NCBI RefSeq assembly: GCF_043641925.1
Contig: NZ_JBHZRU010000002.1
Location: 1-64,000, forward strand
Source: Paenisporosarcina quisquiliarum_A
Lineage (GTDB): Bacteria > Bacillota > Bacilli > Bacillales_A > Planococcaceae
Length of the DNA: 64,000 nucleotides
Reading direction: 5' to 3'
A model generated the notes under the pieces. It searched no databases. It saw only the letters and a program-made list of their open reading frames with translations, and had not been told where the DNA came from. The stretch's first letter is position 1, and every line of letters starts with the position of its first letter. This document shows, one piece after another, positions 24,516 through 33,792 of the stretch. The translations under genes were made by a program, and so were the position numbers.

Positions 24516-25445
24516 TTGAGAAAAATTATTGTAGGTTCTAGAAGAAGTAAATTGGCACTAACACAAACGAATTGGTTTATTGATCAAATGAAACAAGCAG
24601 GTGCTCCATTTGAATTTGAGGTAAAAGAGATTGTCACAAAAGGTGATCAAATCGTTGATGTTCAACTTTCGAAAGTTGGCGGAAAAGGGTTGTTCGTAAA
24701 AGAAATTGAGCAAGCTTTATATGACAAAGAGATTGATTTTGCTGTTCATAGCATGAAAGATATGCCATCTGAGTTACCAGAAGGACTTGTGATTGGTTGT
24801 ATTCCTCCACGTGAGGATGCACGAGATGCGTTTATATCCACTGGTCATGTGAAGTTTATGGATTTACCAGTTGGAGCTGTTGTAGGTACAAGTAGTTTGC
24901 GTCGTTCTGCCCAACTATTACTAATGCGTCCGGACATTGATATTAAATGGATACGTGGGAATGTAGATACACGTTTAGCAAAACTTGAAACGGATGAGTA
25001 TGATGCGATTATCTTAGCTGCAGCAGGTTTAAAACGCTTAGGTTGGAGTGACGATGTAGTTACTGAATATTTGTCTGTTGAAGATTGTTTGCCAGCAGTT
25101 GGACAAGGTGCCCTTGCGATTGAATGCCGTGGTGATGATGCAGAACTATTAGATGAACTTAGCAAGCTAACACATCAAGATACTTGGAAAGCTGTCCATG
25201 CAGAACGTGCATTTTTATATGCGATGGATGGTGGGTGTCAAGTTCCGATTGCAGGATTTGCAACGGTACAAAACGATACGATTGAATTTACTGGTTTGGT
25301 TGCATCGCCTGATGCAGAGCAAGTATACAAAGAATCTTCTTCAAATGTTGAGCCTGAAACCGCTGGTAAAGAAGTAGCGAAGTCATTAAGTGAACAAGGG
25401 GCATATGATTTGATTCAACAAGTGAGAGCCGATTTGAATGTGTAA
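24516..25445 (+). CDS. hemC: Hydroxymethylbilane synthase (porphobilinogen deaminase)
   Basis: Polymerises four porphobilinogens into hydroxymethylbilane. The 309-residue protein begins MRKIIVGSRRSKLALTQT. It shows the catalytic-site segment VHSMKDMP, the arginine-rich GTSSLRRSAQ, and the dipyrromethane cofactor cysteine in MDGGCQVPIAG (about residue 242). TTG 24516 is used, 10 bases after AGAGAGG; an extension to 24489 would run back through that site. Confidence 0.96.
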   Translation: MRKIIVGSRRSKLALTQTNWFIDQMKQAGAPFEFEVKEIVTKGDQIVDVQLSKVGGKGLFVKEIEQALYDKEIDFAVHSMKDMPSELPEGLVIGCIPPREDARDAFISTGHVKFMDLPVGAVVGTSSLRRSAQLLLMRPDIDIKWIRGNVDTRLAKLETDEYDAIILAAAGLKRLGWSDDVVTEYLSVEDCLPAVGQGALAIECRGDDAELLDELSKLTHQDTWKAVHAERAFLYAMDGGCQVPIAGFATVQNDTIEFTGLVASPDAEQVYKESSSNVEPETAGKEVAKSLSEQGAYDLIQQVRADLNV

Positions 25446-26199
25446 TAAGAATGATTTGCAAGGGCGAACGATTGTCTTTACAAGTCAACCAAAGTCTGAT
25501 GAGCCGTTTAAATTAGTTGAACGTTTAGGCGGGGATGTGGCTTGCTTTCCGTTAATTCAAGTTATTGAATTCCATAGCCAAGATGAAGTTTTTATTGGAA
25601 GATTATCTCTCTATGAATGGCTTATTTTCACCAGCCAAAATGCGGTAGAAATGTTTCGTAAAAAGCTAAATAGACTCGGAATGTCAGTAAGTGAATTGTC
25701 TTTTAAAGTGGCGGCAGTCGGAACTAAAACCGCCTCAGCATTAGAAGCAATCGGACTGCAGGTGTCATTTATTCCGACTATTTATAGTGCAGACACTTTT
25801 ATTAAAGAATTTTCATCTCATTTAAAAGACACAGATCGATGTTTGTTTTTAAAAGGATCACTTGCGAAAGATACCATTAGAAATGGATTAGAACATGTAG
25901 ATGAGTGGACTGTGTATGAAACGACACCTAATGTTAAAAATGCAGTGGAGTTAGCTAAATACTTAAAATCTAATCCACGAGTATGTATAACATTTGCTAG
26001 TCCGTCAGCTGTTCATAATTTTTCGAACCATGTTTATTCACAAGTGCTCTTAACAACAGTAAGATTTGCTGCGATTGGTCATATTACGGCTAAAAGCTTA
26101 ATTGACCACGGCTTGCCTGTCCATATACAAGCTAAATCGTACACTTATTTAGCACTAATTGATGAAATTGCAAAATGGAAGGATGTTGAAAGTAAATGA
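25438..26199 (+). CDS. hemD: Uroporphyrinogen-III synthase
   Basis: Closes and inverts ring D of hydroxymethylbilane to give uroporphyrinogen III. The family is poorly conserved. The 253-residue protein is identified by LIFTSQNAVEMF, AAVGTKTASALE, FLKGSLAKDTI and ITFASPSAVHNF, and by its place in the operon. It overlaps the hemC end by 8 bases and the hemB start by 4. The ATG at 25438 has only a weak ribosome-binding site, as expected for coupled translation. Confidence 0.92.
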   Translation: MCNKNDLQGRTIVFTSQPKSDEPFKLVERLGGDVACFPLIQVIEFHSQDEVFIGRLSLYEWLIFTSQNAVEMFRKKLNRLGMSVSELSFKVAAVGTKTASALEAIGLQVSFIPTIYSADTFIKEFSSHLKDTDRCLFLKGSLAKDTIRNGLEHVDEWTVYETTPNVKNAVELAKYLKSNPRVCITFASPSAVHNFSNHVYSQVLLTTVRFAAIGHITAKSLIDHGLPVHIQAKSYTYLALIDEIAKWKDVESK

Positions 26200-27176
26200 A
26201 AGATCTTCAATTTAACAGACATCGTCGTTTACGTAACAATGAAACAATTCGCGCGATGGTACGTGAAACGACCTTACATACGAATGATTTAATCTATCCA
26301 ATTTTTGTTGCAGAAGGCTCAAAAATACGAAACCCTATTTCTTCAATGCCCGGTGTTTATCAACTATCTCTAGATAATTTAGGGGAAGAAATTGATGAAG
26401 TGGTAGCACTAGGAATACCATCTGTCATACTCTTTGGAATTCCTCTAGAAAAGGATGCAGAAGGCACACAAGCTTATCATGATCACGGTATCATTCAAGA
26501 AGCCATTCGGTTTGTTAAAGAACGTCAACCGAACTTAATGGTTATTGCCGATACATGTTTATGTGAGTACACAGACCATGGTCATTGTGGCATTATCGAA
26601 AATGGCCAAGTGTTAAATGATCCGACATTGGATTTACTTGCACGCACAGCAATCGCACAAGCTAAAGCTGGCGCAGATATTATCGCCCCATCTAATATGA
26701 TGGATGGTTTCGTAGCAGCAATCCGATATGGGTTGGATGAAGCAGGGTTTGCTCATTTACCAATCATGTCTTATGCAGTAAAATACGCGTCAGCTTATTA
26801 TGGTCCTTTTCGAGATGCAGCTAACAGTACACCTCAATTTGGCGATCGTAAATCATACCAAATGGATTACGCAAATCGGAATGAAGCGATGCGAGAAGCT
26901 ACATCTGATGTAGAAGAAGGCGCAGATTTCTTAATCGTAAAACCTGCATTATCGTATTTAGATATCGTACGTGATGTGAAAAATAACTTTGACATTCCAG
27001 TTGTTGCTTACAATGTAAGTGGAGAATATGCAATGGTCAAAGCAGCTGCACAAAATGGCTGGATTGATGAAGAAAAGATTGTTCTTGAAACGTTAACAAG
27101 TATGAAGCGTGCAGGCGCAGATTTAATTATGACGTACCATGCAAAAGACGTGGCACGTTGGTTGGGGGCTAAATAA
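26196..27176 (+). CDS. hemB: Delta-aminolevulinic acid dehydratase (porphobilinogen synthase)
   Basis: Condenses two aminolevulinates to porphobilinogen. The 326-residue TIM barrel has the zinc-binding cysteine motif DTCLCEYTDHGHCG (zinc type), APSNMMDG, and Schiff-base lysines in YAVKYASAYYGPFRDAA and LIVKPALSYLDI. ATG overlaps the hemD stop (ATGA), and its TAA overlaps the hemL ATG by one base. Confidence 0.97.
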   Translation: MKDLQFNRHRRLRNNETIRAMVRETTLHTNDLIYPIFVAEGSKIRNPISSMPGVYQLSLDNLGEEIDEVVALGIPSVILFGIPLEKDAEGTQAYHDHGIIQEAIRFVKERQPNLMVIADTCLCEYTDHGHCGIIENGQVLNDPTLDLLARTAIAQAKAGADIIAPSNMMDGFVAAIRYGLDEAGFAHLPIMSYAVKYASAYYGPFRDAANSTPQFGDRKSYQMDYANRNEAMREATSDVEEGADFLIVKPALSYLDIVRDVKNNFDIPVVAYNVSGEYAMVKAAAQNGWIDEEKIVLETLTSMKRAGADLIMTYHAKDVARWLGAK

Positions 27177-28465
27177 TGGGACGTTCTTACGAAAAATCAA
27201 AACAAGCATTTTCAGAAGCCGTAAAATTAATGCCAGGTGGAGTAAATAGTCCAGTCCGTGCATTTAAATCAGTTGATATGGATCCAATCTTCATGGCAAG
27301 TGGAAAAGGCGCAACAATCACTGATATTGATGGCAATGACTATATTGACTATGTTTTATCATGGGGACCTCTAATCTTAGGACATTCACATCCAGATGTA
27401 GTATCAGCTATTCAAAAAGTTGCAGAAACAGGGACGAGCTTTGGTGCTCCAACTGTTGTTGAAAATGATTTAGCGAAGCTTGTAATGGAAAGAGTGCCAT
27501 CGATCGAAATGGTTCGAATGGTTTCGTCTGGCACAGAAGCTACAATGAGTGCTTTACGCGCAGCTCGAGGATTTACAGGACGCAATAAAATACTGAAATT
27601 CGAAGGTTGTTATCACGGACATGGCGACAGCTTATTGATTAAAGCTGGGTCAGGTGTTGCTACCCTAGGCTTACCAGACAGTCCTGGTGTTCCTGAATCA
27701 GTGGCGAAAAATACTATCACAGTAGCTTACAATGACTTAGAAAGCGTACGAGAAGCTTTCAAACAACATGGTGATGATTTAGCTGCCATCATTGTTGAAC
27801 CTGTAGCTGGGAATATGGGTGTAGTTGGACCGGAACCAGGTTTCTTAGAAGGACTTCGTGACTTATCAACAGAGAACGGAACAGTTCTTATCTTTGATGA
27901 AGTTATGACAGGTTTCCGTGTTGGTTATCATTGTGCACAAGGTCATTTCAACGTAAAACCTGACCTCACATGTCTTGGTAAAGTAATTGGTGGAGGACTA
28001 CCTGTAGGGGCATATGGCGGTAAGCTTGAGATCATGTCTCAAATTGCACCGAGTGGTCCAATATATCAAGCGGGAACATTGTCAGGAAATCCTCTAGCTA
28101 TGACTGCAGGGCTTGAGACATTGTCTCGATTAACACCTGAGACTTATGGTCATTTCAATAAATTAGCTGATCTTTTAGAGACTGGTTTCCGTGAAGCGGC
28201 AACGAAATACAATATTCCACACACAGTTAACCGAGCTGGCTCTATGATTGGTTTCTTCTTTACGAATGAAACCGTAACAAATTATGATATCGCGAAGACG
28301 TCAGATCTTCAGTTATTTGCAAAATATTACCGACTAATGGCGGAAGAAGGCATTTTCTTACCACCGTCTCAATTTGAAGGGATGTTCCTATCTGCTGCTC
28401 ATACGGAAGCAGATATTGCAAAAACAGTTGAAACATTCCATAAAGTATTTGCTCAATTAGTCTAA
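27176..28465 (+). CDS. hemL: Glutamate-1-semialdehyde 2,1-aminomutase
   Basis: A pyridoxal-phosphate enzyme that turns glutamate-1-semialdehyde into 5-aminolevulinate. The 429-residue protein begins MGRSYEKSKQAF, contains MPGGVNSPVRAF, the cofactor-binding SSGTEATMSALRAARG, FDEVMTGFRVG and the PLP lysine in TCLGKVIGGGLPVGAYGG (about 268). It is the last gene of the haem cluster, with a terminator immediately after. Confidence 0.97.
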   Translation: MGRSYEKSKQAFSEAVKLMPGGVNSPVRAFKSVDMDPIFMASGKGATITDIDGNDYIDYVLSWGPLILGHSHPDVVSAIQKVAETGTSFGAPTVVENDLAKLVMERVPSIEMVRMVSSGTEATMSALRAARGFTGRNKILKFEGCYHGHGDSLLIKAGSGVATLGLPDSPGVPESVAKNTITVAYNDLESVREAFKQHGDDLAAIIVEPVAGNMGVVGPEPGFLEGLRDLSTENGTVLIFDEVMTGFRVGYHCAQGHFNVKPDLTCLGKVIGGGLPVGAYGGKLEIMSQIAPSGPIYQAGTLSGNPLAMTAGLETLSRLTPETYGHFNKLADLLETGFREAATKYNIPHTVNRAGSMIGFFFTNETVTNYDIAKTSDLQLFAKYYRLMAEEGIFLPPSQFEGMFLSAAHTEADIAKTVETFHKVFAQLV

Positions 28466-28473
28466 CTTTTTTG

Positions 28474-28508
28474 TCCTGGTACTCCTATGAGTACCAGGGC
28501 TTTTTTCA
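28474..28508 (+). terminator. Terminator of the hem operon
   Basis: CCTGGTACTC pairs perfectly with GAGTACCAGG around CTAT and is followed by CTTTTTT. Confidence 0.9.
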
Positions 28509-28713
28509 ATGGGCTTAGTTAACAAAAACTATATAGAGATTCGTTGTGTATCCTTTCCTATTTGGAAAATCTGATGGATCATCTTAACAGACAGTTCGTG
28601 TTAAATAAAATCTAGGTCTTTCTTTGAAGAGCTTTTAATCCGAAAGACTAATCCTAAGGGGGATGTTGTCTCAGTACATAACAGAGACTTTCAGTGAATA
28701 TGAGGTGTAAAGA

Positions 28714-29769
28714 ATGCAAAAACAGTGGTTGATTTTTCGGACGTTCTTAATTGCCGCATTAAGTGGGTTAGCCTTCTATAAAATCGGTATATTCTTACCA
28801 TGGTTACTAGGACCGATGATTGCTTTATTACTTTTAAGACAGGTCACGAAACTTGAGTTTATTTGGCCAAAGCTATTAAGACAAATAGGACTGATTATTT
28901 TAGGTGTTCAAATTGGTTCTTCATTTACAAAACAAGCAATAGAGCTTATGTGGTATGATTTTCCGTTAATGATTCTATTAACCGTTTCAGTTGTGGGGAT
29001 GGCTTTAGTATTAAGCATCTTGTTTATGAAGATGTCTGGTGAATCTTTAGCTACTTCCATATTAGGTTCACTTCCTGGTGGACTTTCTCAAATGGTTTTA
29101 TTGAGCGAAGAAGTAAAAACAGCTAATTCTACGGTCGTGACCTTAATGCAAACTTTCCGTATTTTTGCTGTTGTAACGATTGTTCCATTTTTAACCGCAT
29201 GGATTCCGAAAGGGACTCACTTTGATGAGTTGTCATTAACTGACGTAACATCTTTTAATGTCTCACATTTTTTATTTTTTATTGGAATGGGTGTGACTTT
29301 CTTTATCCTCATGAAAAGAATTCATTTTCCTTTACCTGAATTAATGGCCCCAATCCTATCTATGGCCATTGTTCAATTTATCACGGATCATTCTGTTGTA
29401 GAAGTACCTACGCTGCTTCTGATCGTATCCCAAATTTTCGTCGGAGCGCACTTAGGATTGCAACTTGAAAAAGTATCTGAGCTTTTTACATTCCGATTAT
29501 TTTGGTCGATATTAGGAACGAATGTTTTACTCATTACATTTTGTGCATTTATGGCCTATTTACTAATGTTCATCCATCCGGTGAATTCTTTTCTCGACTT
29601 CTTTATAAGTGCGGCACCAGGAGGCATTGCGGAAATGTCAATTACGGCACTTGAAACTGGAGCAGATTTATCCACCGTTACAAGTTTTCATTTGTTTCGC
29701 ATCTTTTTCATACTTTTATTGGCAGGACCTCTTGTGACAATGGCTTTAAAAAAATGGGTTAAATCATAA
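28714..29769 (+). CDS. AbrB-family (PF05145) integral membrane protein
   Basis: A 351-residue protein with about ten hydrophobic helices arranged as two similar halves: the internally duplicated AbrB/ammonia monooxygenase-type transport family. The paired motifs are GPMIALLL with LGVQIGSSF and GSLPGGLSQMVLLSEE in the first half, and MAPILSMA with VGAHLGLQ and SAAPGGIAEMSITALE in the second. It is unrelated to the AbrB transcription factor. Substrate unknown. GAGGTG precedes ATG 28714. It stands alone between the hem operon and the SpoVID-like gene and has no counterpart here in B. subtilis. Confidence 0.85.
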   Translation: MQKQWLIFRTFLIAALSGLAFYKIGIFLPWLLGPMIALLLLRQVTKLEFIWPKLLRQIGLIILGVQIGSSFTKQAIELMWYDFPLMILLTVSVVGMALVLSILFMKMSGESLATSILGSLPGGLSQMVLLSEEVKTANSTVVTLMQTFRIFAVVTIVPFLTAWIPKGTHFDELSLTDVTSFNVSHFLFFIGMGVTFFILMKRIHFPLPELMAPILSMAIVQFITDHSVVEVPTLLLIVSQIFVGAHLGLQLEKVSELFTFRLFWSILGTNVLLITFCAFMAYLLMFIHPVNSFLDFFISAAPGGIAEMSITALETGADLSTVTSFHLFRIFFILLLAGPLVTMALKKWVKS

Positions 29770-29824
29770 TTCTATGTTCCCTCGCATACAATCTTTCACA
29801 GATAGTTGTGAAGGAGGACAAGAA

Positions 29825-30382
29825 TTGGAAAAAGTAAATTGGTCATTCCAAGAAGTTTTTTATTTTCCAGAAAGTTTTGGCACACCGACCGGAACGACGC
29901 TTGTAGAAGTAAAACCTAGATTCGAATTTCAACAAAAGGACGGATATTGTTGTCTAAATGGAATTTACCATATTTCTGCTTATGTGGCGTTTGAACCTGG
30001 TCAATGTGACCATCATGGGATATCAGATTGGGTATCAATTGAAGATTTAGAGATGAATGGTGAACACGGTTACTTTGAATATGCCGTTCCTCACTCCATT
30101 GAGCTACCAGCGGATTACAATCAAAGTCAAAACGTTCCGGAGTTTACGATTACGAAAATTGATCCAATCGTTACAAATGACAAAACGCTTCAGATTGACT
30201 GGGCAGTGGATTGTGCTTATGAAAGGTTGGTTCAGCCTGAATTGCAGGTTGAAGAAAGTTCATCTTCTTCATCGTCTTCTTCAAGTCACGAAGTGATCGA
30301 ATCATCAGAAGTGACGGGTAAATCCAAACCGTTTTTCTTAAAAGAATTGAAAGAAACCTATTCGGTTTACCAAGTCAAATAA
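29825..30382 (+). CDS. Short SpoVID-like spore morphogenesis protein (N-terminal domain only)
   Basis: A 185-residue soluble protein. An N-terminal beta-rich domain (about 1-135) includes VSIEDLEMNGEHGYFEYAVPHSIELPADY, which resembles the SpoVID N-terminal domain (a Phe-Pro-I-T-I-P type strand after an acidic repeat). It is followed by a run of about ten serines and a short basic tail (KSKPFFLKELKETYSVYQVK). B. subtilis SpoVID, at the same chromosomal place before valS, anchors the coat to the forespore and ends in a LysM domain, which is absent here. AAGGAGG at 29811-29817 selects TTG 29825. The family assignment rests on position and weak similarity. Confidence 0.55.
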   Translation: MEKVNWSFQEVFYFPESFGTPTGTTLVEVKPRFEFQQKDGYCCLNGIYHISAYVAFEPGQCDHHGISDWVSIEDLEMNGEHGYFEYAVPHSIELPADYNQSQNVPEFTITKIDPIVTNDKTLQIDWAVDCAYERLVQPELQVEESSSSSSSSSSHEVIESSEVTGKSKPFFLKELKETYSVYQVK

Positions 30383-30566
30383 TATCTTTTTGGAATAAAA
30401 ATAAAATCGCAATTAATAGACATAATAATAAAAAATCAAATGTTGTTGGAAGAAAAATCGTTCGAATTAATTCAAACACGGTAATCGGCAAAATGATATT
30501 TTTACAATAAAATCGGGTCTTTCGTAACCATGGGGGAAGTAGGTAGGGATTATATCCTCGTCTCAT
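30375..30566 (-). CDS. Small conserved-looking membrane protein, inverted
   Basis: A 63-residue protein with a basic, aromatic N-terminus (MRRGYNPYLLPPWLRKTRFYC, shown in two parts: MRRGYNPYLLPPWL and RKTRFYC) and two hydrophobic segments (IILPITVFELIRTIFL and FDFLLLCLLIAILFLF). GAAAGGAGA lies 6 bases before ATG 30566, an excellent ribosome-binding site for a chance frame. It is transcribed against its neighbours, between the SpoVID-like gene and the valS leader, and overlaps the former by 8 bases. Function not recognised. Confidence 0.65.
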   Translation of the reverse strand: MRRGYNPYLLPPWLRKTRFYCKNIILPITVFELIRTIFLPTTFDFLLLCLLIAILFLFQKDII

Positions 30567-30588
30567 AAAAATCTCCTTTCAAAAAAAC

Positions 30589-30618
30589 TTGACTTCATAT
30601 TGGAAGTTCCGATACAAT
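30589..30618 (+). promoter_or_regulatory. Promoter of the valS leader
   Basis: TTGACT, 18 bases, TACAAT, directly upstream of the T-box leader. Confidence 0.6.
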
Positions 30619-30639
30619 TGGTTCAATTAAATATCGATG

Positions 30640-30883
30640 CTTTGATTGGGAAGAGTAAAATCACGTCGTTATCATTAGAGAGGAAACATTTGGTGAAAGT
30701 TTCCGTTAGCGCGTATTTGAATGTCGCCCAGGAGCAGTATCTGTGAACGAACTTGAGTAGCAGATGCCGGTTTAAAACCGTTAAGAATCTTGAGAGCGTG
30801 ATGATGTTTTTTTGTCATCTGCGAATAAAGGTGGTACCGCGAACAACTCCTTCGTCCTTTTTGTGACGATAGGAGTTTTTTTA
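30640..30883 (+). ncRNA. T-box leader of valS
   Basis: A leader of about 240 bases. It has AGAGAGG and GGTGAAAG in the upper part of stem I, the T-box proper AAAGGTGGTACCGCG at 30827-30841, and a terminator AACTCCTTCGTC/GACGATAGGAGTT plus T run (30845-30883). In GGTGG-TACC the TGGT pairs with an uncharged tRNA ending ACCA, fitting a discriminator A as in tRNA-Val. GTC at 30723-30725, after TTTGAAT, is a plausible specifier codon for valine, but the specifier loop was not folded. Uncharged tRNA-Val would favour antitermination and valS expression. Confidence 0.92.
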
Positions 30884-30910
30884 TTTCCCAAAAATAAGGA
30901 GGAACTGAAA

Positions 30911-33556
30911 ATGACTGAACAAAAACCTCAATTATCAACAAAGTACGATCCGAAATCCATTGAACAAGGACGCTATGAATGGTGGCTAAATGGTAAGTTT
31001 TTTGAAGCTCAACCTGGCAGTGATAAAGAACCTTATACGATTGTTATTCCACCACCGAACGTTACGGGTAAACTTCACTTAGGCCATGCATGGGATACAA
31101 CATTGCAAGACATCTTAATTCGAATGAAGCGCATGCAAGGTTATGATGCATTATGGTTACCAGGGATGGACCATGCAGGAATTGCAACTCAAGCGAAAGT
31201 AGAAGAAAAGCTTCGCTCAGAAGGCAAATCTCGCTACGATCTTGGTCGTGAAGCCTTTGTCAAAGAGACATGGAAGTGGAAGGATGAGTATGCAGGTCAT
31301 ATTCGTCAGCAATGGTCGAAACTTGGTTTAGGTCTCGATTATTCACGGGAACGTTTTACCTTAGATGATGGTCTTTCAAATGCAGTAAAAGAAGTATTTG
31401 TGAAACTGTACAACAAAGGTTTAATCTACCGCGGCGAACGAATTATTAACTGGGATCCAGCGACTAAAACAGCCTTATCCGATATCGAAGTAATTCACCA
31501 AGATGTACAGGGTGCTTTCTATCATATGCGTTACCCACTAACAGATGGTACTGGACATATTGAAGTTGCGACAACTAGACCTGAAACGATGCTAGGGGAT
31601 ACGGCTGTAGCGGTTCATCCTGAAGATGATCGTTACAAGCACTTGATCGGAAAAACGGTGACATTGCCGATTATTGGACGTGAAATTCCAATTGTTGCAG
31701 ATGACTATGTGGATAAGGATTTTGGAAGCGGTGCGGTAAAAATTACACCAGCACATGACCCAAATGACTTTGAAATTGGGAATCGCCACAATTTAGAACG
31801 AGTTCTAGTTATGAATGAAGACGGATCAATGAATAAAAATGCAGCTCAATATGAAGGGCAAGATCGTTTTGCATGCCGTAAACAAATTGTTGCAGACTTA
31901 AAAGAAGCGGGCATATTATTCAAAATTGAAGAACATGCGCATTCAGTTGGACACTCTGAACGCAGTGGTGCAGTGGTTGAACCCTATTTATCAACACAGT
32001 GGTTTGTTAATATGCAACCTCTTGCAGATGCAGCAATTCAATTGCAGCAAGGCGAAGATAAAGTTAATTTCGTACCTGAACGATTTGAAAATACGTATAT
32101 GCGTTGGATGGAAAATATCCGTGATTGGTGTATTTCGCGTCAATTATGGTGGGGACATCGCATTCCAGCTTGGTACCATAACGAAACAGGTGAAATTTAT
32201 GTGGGACATGAAGCACCTGTAGATGCTGAAAATTGGAAGCAAGACGAAGATGTTTTAGATACATGGTTCTCTTCAGCGTTATGGCCTTTCTCAACTATGG
32301 GTTGGCCGGATGAAGAAAATGCTGAATTTAAACGATATTACCCAACTGATGTTTTAGTGACAGGTTATGACATTATTTTCTTCTGGGTATCTCGTATGAT
32401 TTTCCAAGGAATCGAATTCACTGAACAACGTCCATTTGACGATGTTTTAATTCATGGATTAGTTCGTGCAGAAGACGGTCGCAAAATGTCGAAATCACTT
32501 GGTAACGGTGTGGATCCAATGGACGTAATCGATCAATACGGAGCGGATGCTCTTCGATACTTCCTTTCAACCGGTTCGTCTCCAGGACAAGATTTACGTT
32601 TCTCTATTGAAAAAGTAGAGTCCGTTTGGAACTTTGCCAATAAAATCTGGAATGCATCACGCTTTGCAATGATGAATATGGAAGGCATGAAGTTCGAAGA
32701 TATTGATTTGTCTGGAGAAAAATCAGTTGCAGATGCATGGATCTTAACTCGTTTAAATGAAACAATTGATCAAGTAACGAAGCTAGCTGAAAAATACGAG
32801 TTCGGTGAAGTAGGTCGTGCTTTGTATAACTTCATCTGGGATGATTTCTGTGATTGGTATATTGAAATGGCGAAATTGCCATTATACGGTGAAGATGAAG
32901 AAGCGAAGAAGATGACAAGATCGGTATTGGCTTACGTATTAGACAATACGATGCGTTTACTACATCCGTTTATGCCATTCATAACAGAAGAAATTTGGCA
33001 AAGCCTACCGCACGAAGGTGAATCTATTACGATTGCCGCATGGCCAACGGTTAATGAATCATTAACGGACAGTAAAAAAGCATCTAGTATGAAATTACTT
33101 TCTGATATAATTCGTGCAGTTCGTACAATCCGAGCAGAAGTTCAAACGCCAATGAGCAAAAAAGTGCCATTGTTTATTTCAACTAAAGATGCAGAAACAT
33201 TAGTGATCTTAGAAGAAAATGCAATGTATTTGGAGAAGTTCTGTAACCCTGAGCCACTTGTATTAGGTCAAGATATTCAAGCACCTGGTCAATCTATGTC
33301 GAGTGTCGTTTCAGGAGCTGAACTATTCTTACCATTAGAAGGTTTAATTGATATTGGGGCAGAGACAGCTCGATTAGAAAAAGAATTAGAAAAATGGGCA
33401 AAAGAAGTTAAACTCGTTCAAGGAAAACTATCGAACGAACGATTCGTATCAAAAGCTCCTGATGCCGTAGTTGCTGAAGAGCGTGCAAAAGAACAAGATT
33501 ATCTTGAAAAGTATGCAACTGTTGAAAAACGATTAGCTGAGCTTAAAAATCTTTAA
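30911..33556 (+). CDS. valS: Valyl-tRNA synthetase
   Basis: Charges tRNA-Val. The 881-residue class I synthetase has HLGH at residues 56-59 (the HIGH signature, in PPPNVTGKLHLGHA), KMSKS at 525-529, a large editing domain that hydrolyses mischarged Thr-tRNA (about 190-350), and a C-terminal coiled-coil arm (ETARLEKELEKWAKEVKLVQ). ATG 30911 has AAGGAGGAAC 7 bases upstream; any longer frame would enter the T-box leader. Control is by the T box. Confidence 0.98.
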   Translation: MTEQKPQLSTKYDPKSIEQGRYEWWLNGKFFEAQPGSDKEPYTIVIPPPNVTGKLHLGHAWDTTLQDILIRMKRMQGYDALWLPGMDHAGIATQAKVEEKLRSEGKSRYDLGREAFVKETWKWKDEYAGHIRQQWSKLGLGLDYSRERFTLDDGLSNAVKEVFVKLYNKGLIYRGERIINWDPATKTALSDIEVIHQDVQGAFYHMRYPLTDGTGHIEVATTRPETMLGDTAVAVHPEDDRYKHLIGKTVTLPIIGREIPIVADDYVDKDFGSGAVKITPAHDPNDFEIGNRHNLERVLVMNEDGSMNKNAAQYEGQDRFACRKQIVADLKEAGILFKIEEHAHSVGHSERSGAVVEPYLSTQWFVNMQPLADAAIQLQQGEDKVNFVPERFENTYMRWMENIRDWCISRQLWWGHRIPAWYHNETGEIYVGHEAPVDAENWKQDEDVLDTWFSSALWPFSTMGWPDEENAEFKRYYPTDVLVTGYDIIFFWVSRMIFQGIEFTEQRPFDDVLIHGLVRAEDGRKMSKSLGNGVDPMDVIDQYGADALRYFLSTGSSPGQDLRFSIEKVESVWNFANKIWNASRFAMMNMEGMKFEDIDLSGEKSVADAWILTRLNETIDQVTKLAEKYEFGEVGRALYNFIWDDFCDWYIEMAKLPLYGEDEEAKKMTRSVLAYVLDNTMRLLHPFMPFITEEIWQSLPHEGESITIAAWPTVNESLTDSKKASSMKLLSDIIRAVRTIRAEVQTPMSKKVPLFISTKDAETLVILEENAMYLEKFCNPEPLVLGQDIQAPGQSMSSVVSGAELFLPLEGLIDIGAETARLEKELEKWAKEVKLVQGKLSNERFVSKAPDAVVAEERAKEQDYLEKYATVEKRLAELKNL

Positions 33557-33561
33557 TTTTA

Positions 33562-33595
33562 GTGAATGTCCCAAACTTTTGTGTTTGGGGCATTT
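33562..33595 (+). terminator. Terminator after valS
   Basis: ATGTCCCAAAC pairs with GTTTGGGGCAT across TTTTGT and is followed by TTTTTA. Confidence 0.85.
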
Positions 33596-33664
33596 TTATA
33601 TGGACTTGGAATGAAGGTTGATTTCAATTAGGACAGACGATTTCTGGGGGCATGGCTTTAGACG

Positions 33665-33765
33665 CGTTTTCTCGTCACTTCCGGCGTTTTACTCGTCAAC
33701 TTTTGATGATTACTCGTCACTTCTTCGATTTTACTCGTCAACTTTATGCATTTACTCGTCAAAAT
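33665..33765. repeat. Phased 21-base direct repeats with CTCGTCA core
   Basis: CTCGTCA occurs at 33671, 33692, 33713, 33734 and 33755, exactly 21 bases apart each time. It is usually embedded in TTTTACTCGTCAACTT. The bases between cores are T-rich and vary. The 21-base period puts all cores on the same face of the DNA helix. The array lies between two terminator-like hairpins. Confidence 0.85.
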
Positions 33766-33792
33766 GGTCTCAAGCACAAGTTACCTTGGATA

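Noticed and set aside
33665..33765. CRISPR array
   Set aside because: The repeat core is only 7 bases with a 21-base period. Real CRISPR repeats are about 23-40 bases with longer unique spacers, and no cas genes are present.
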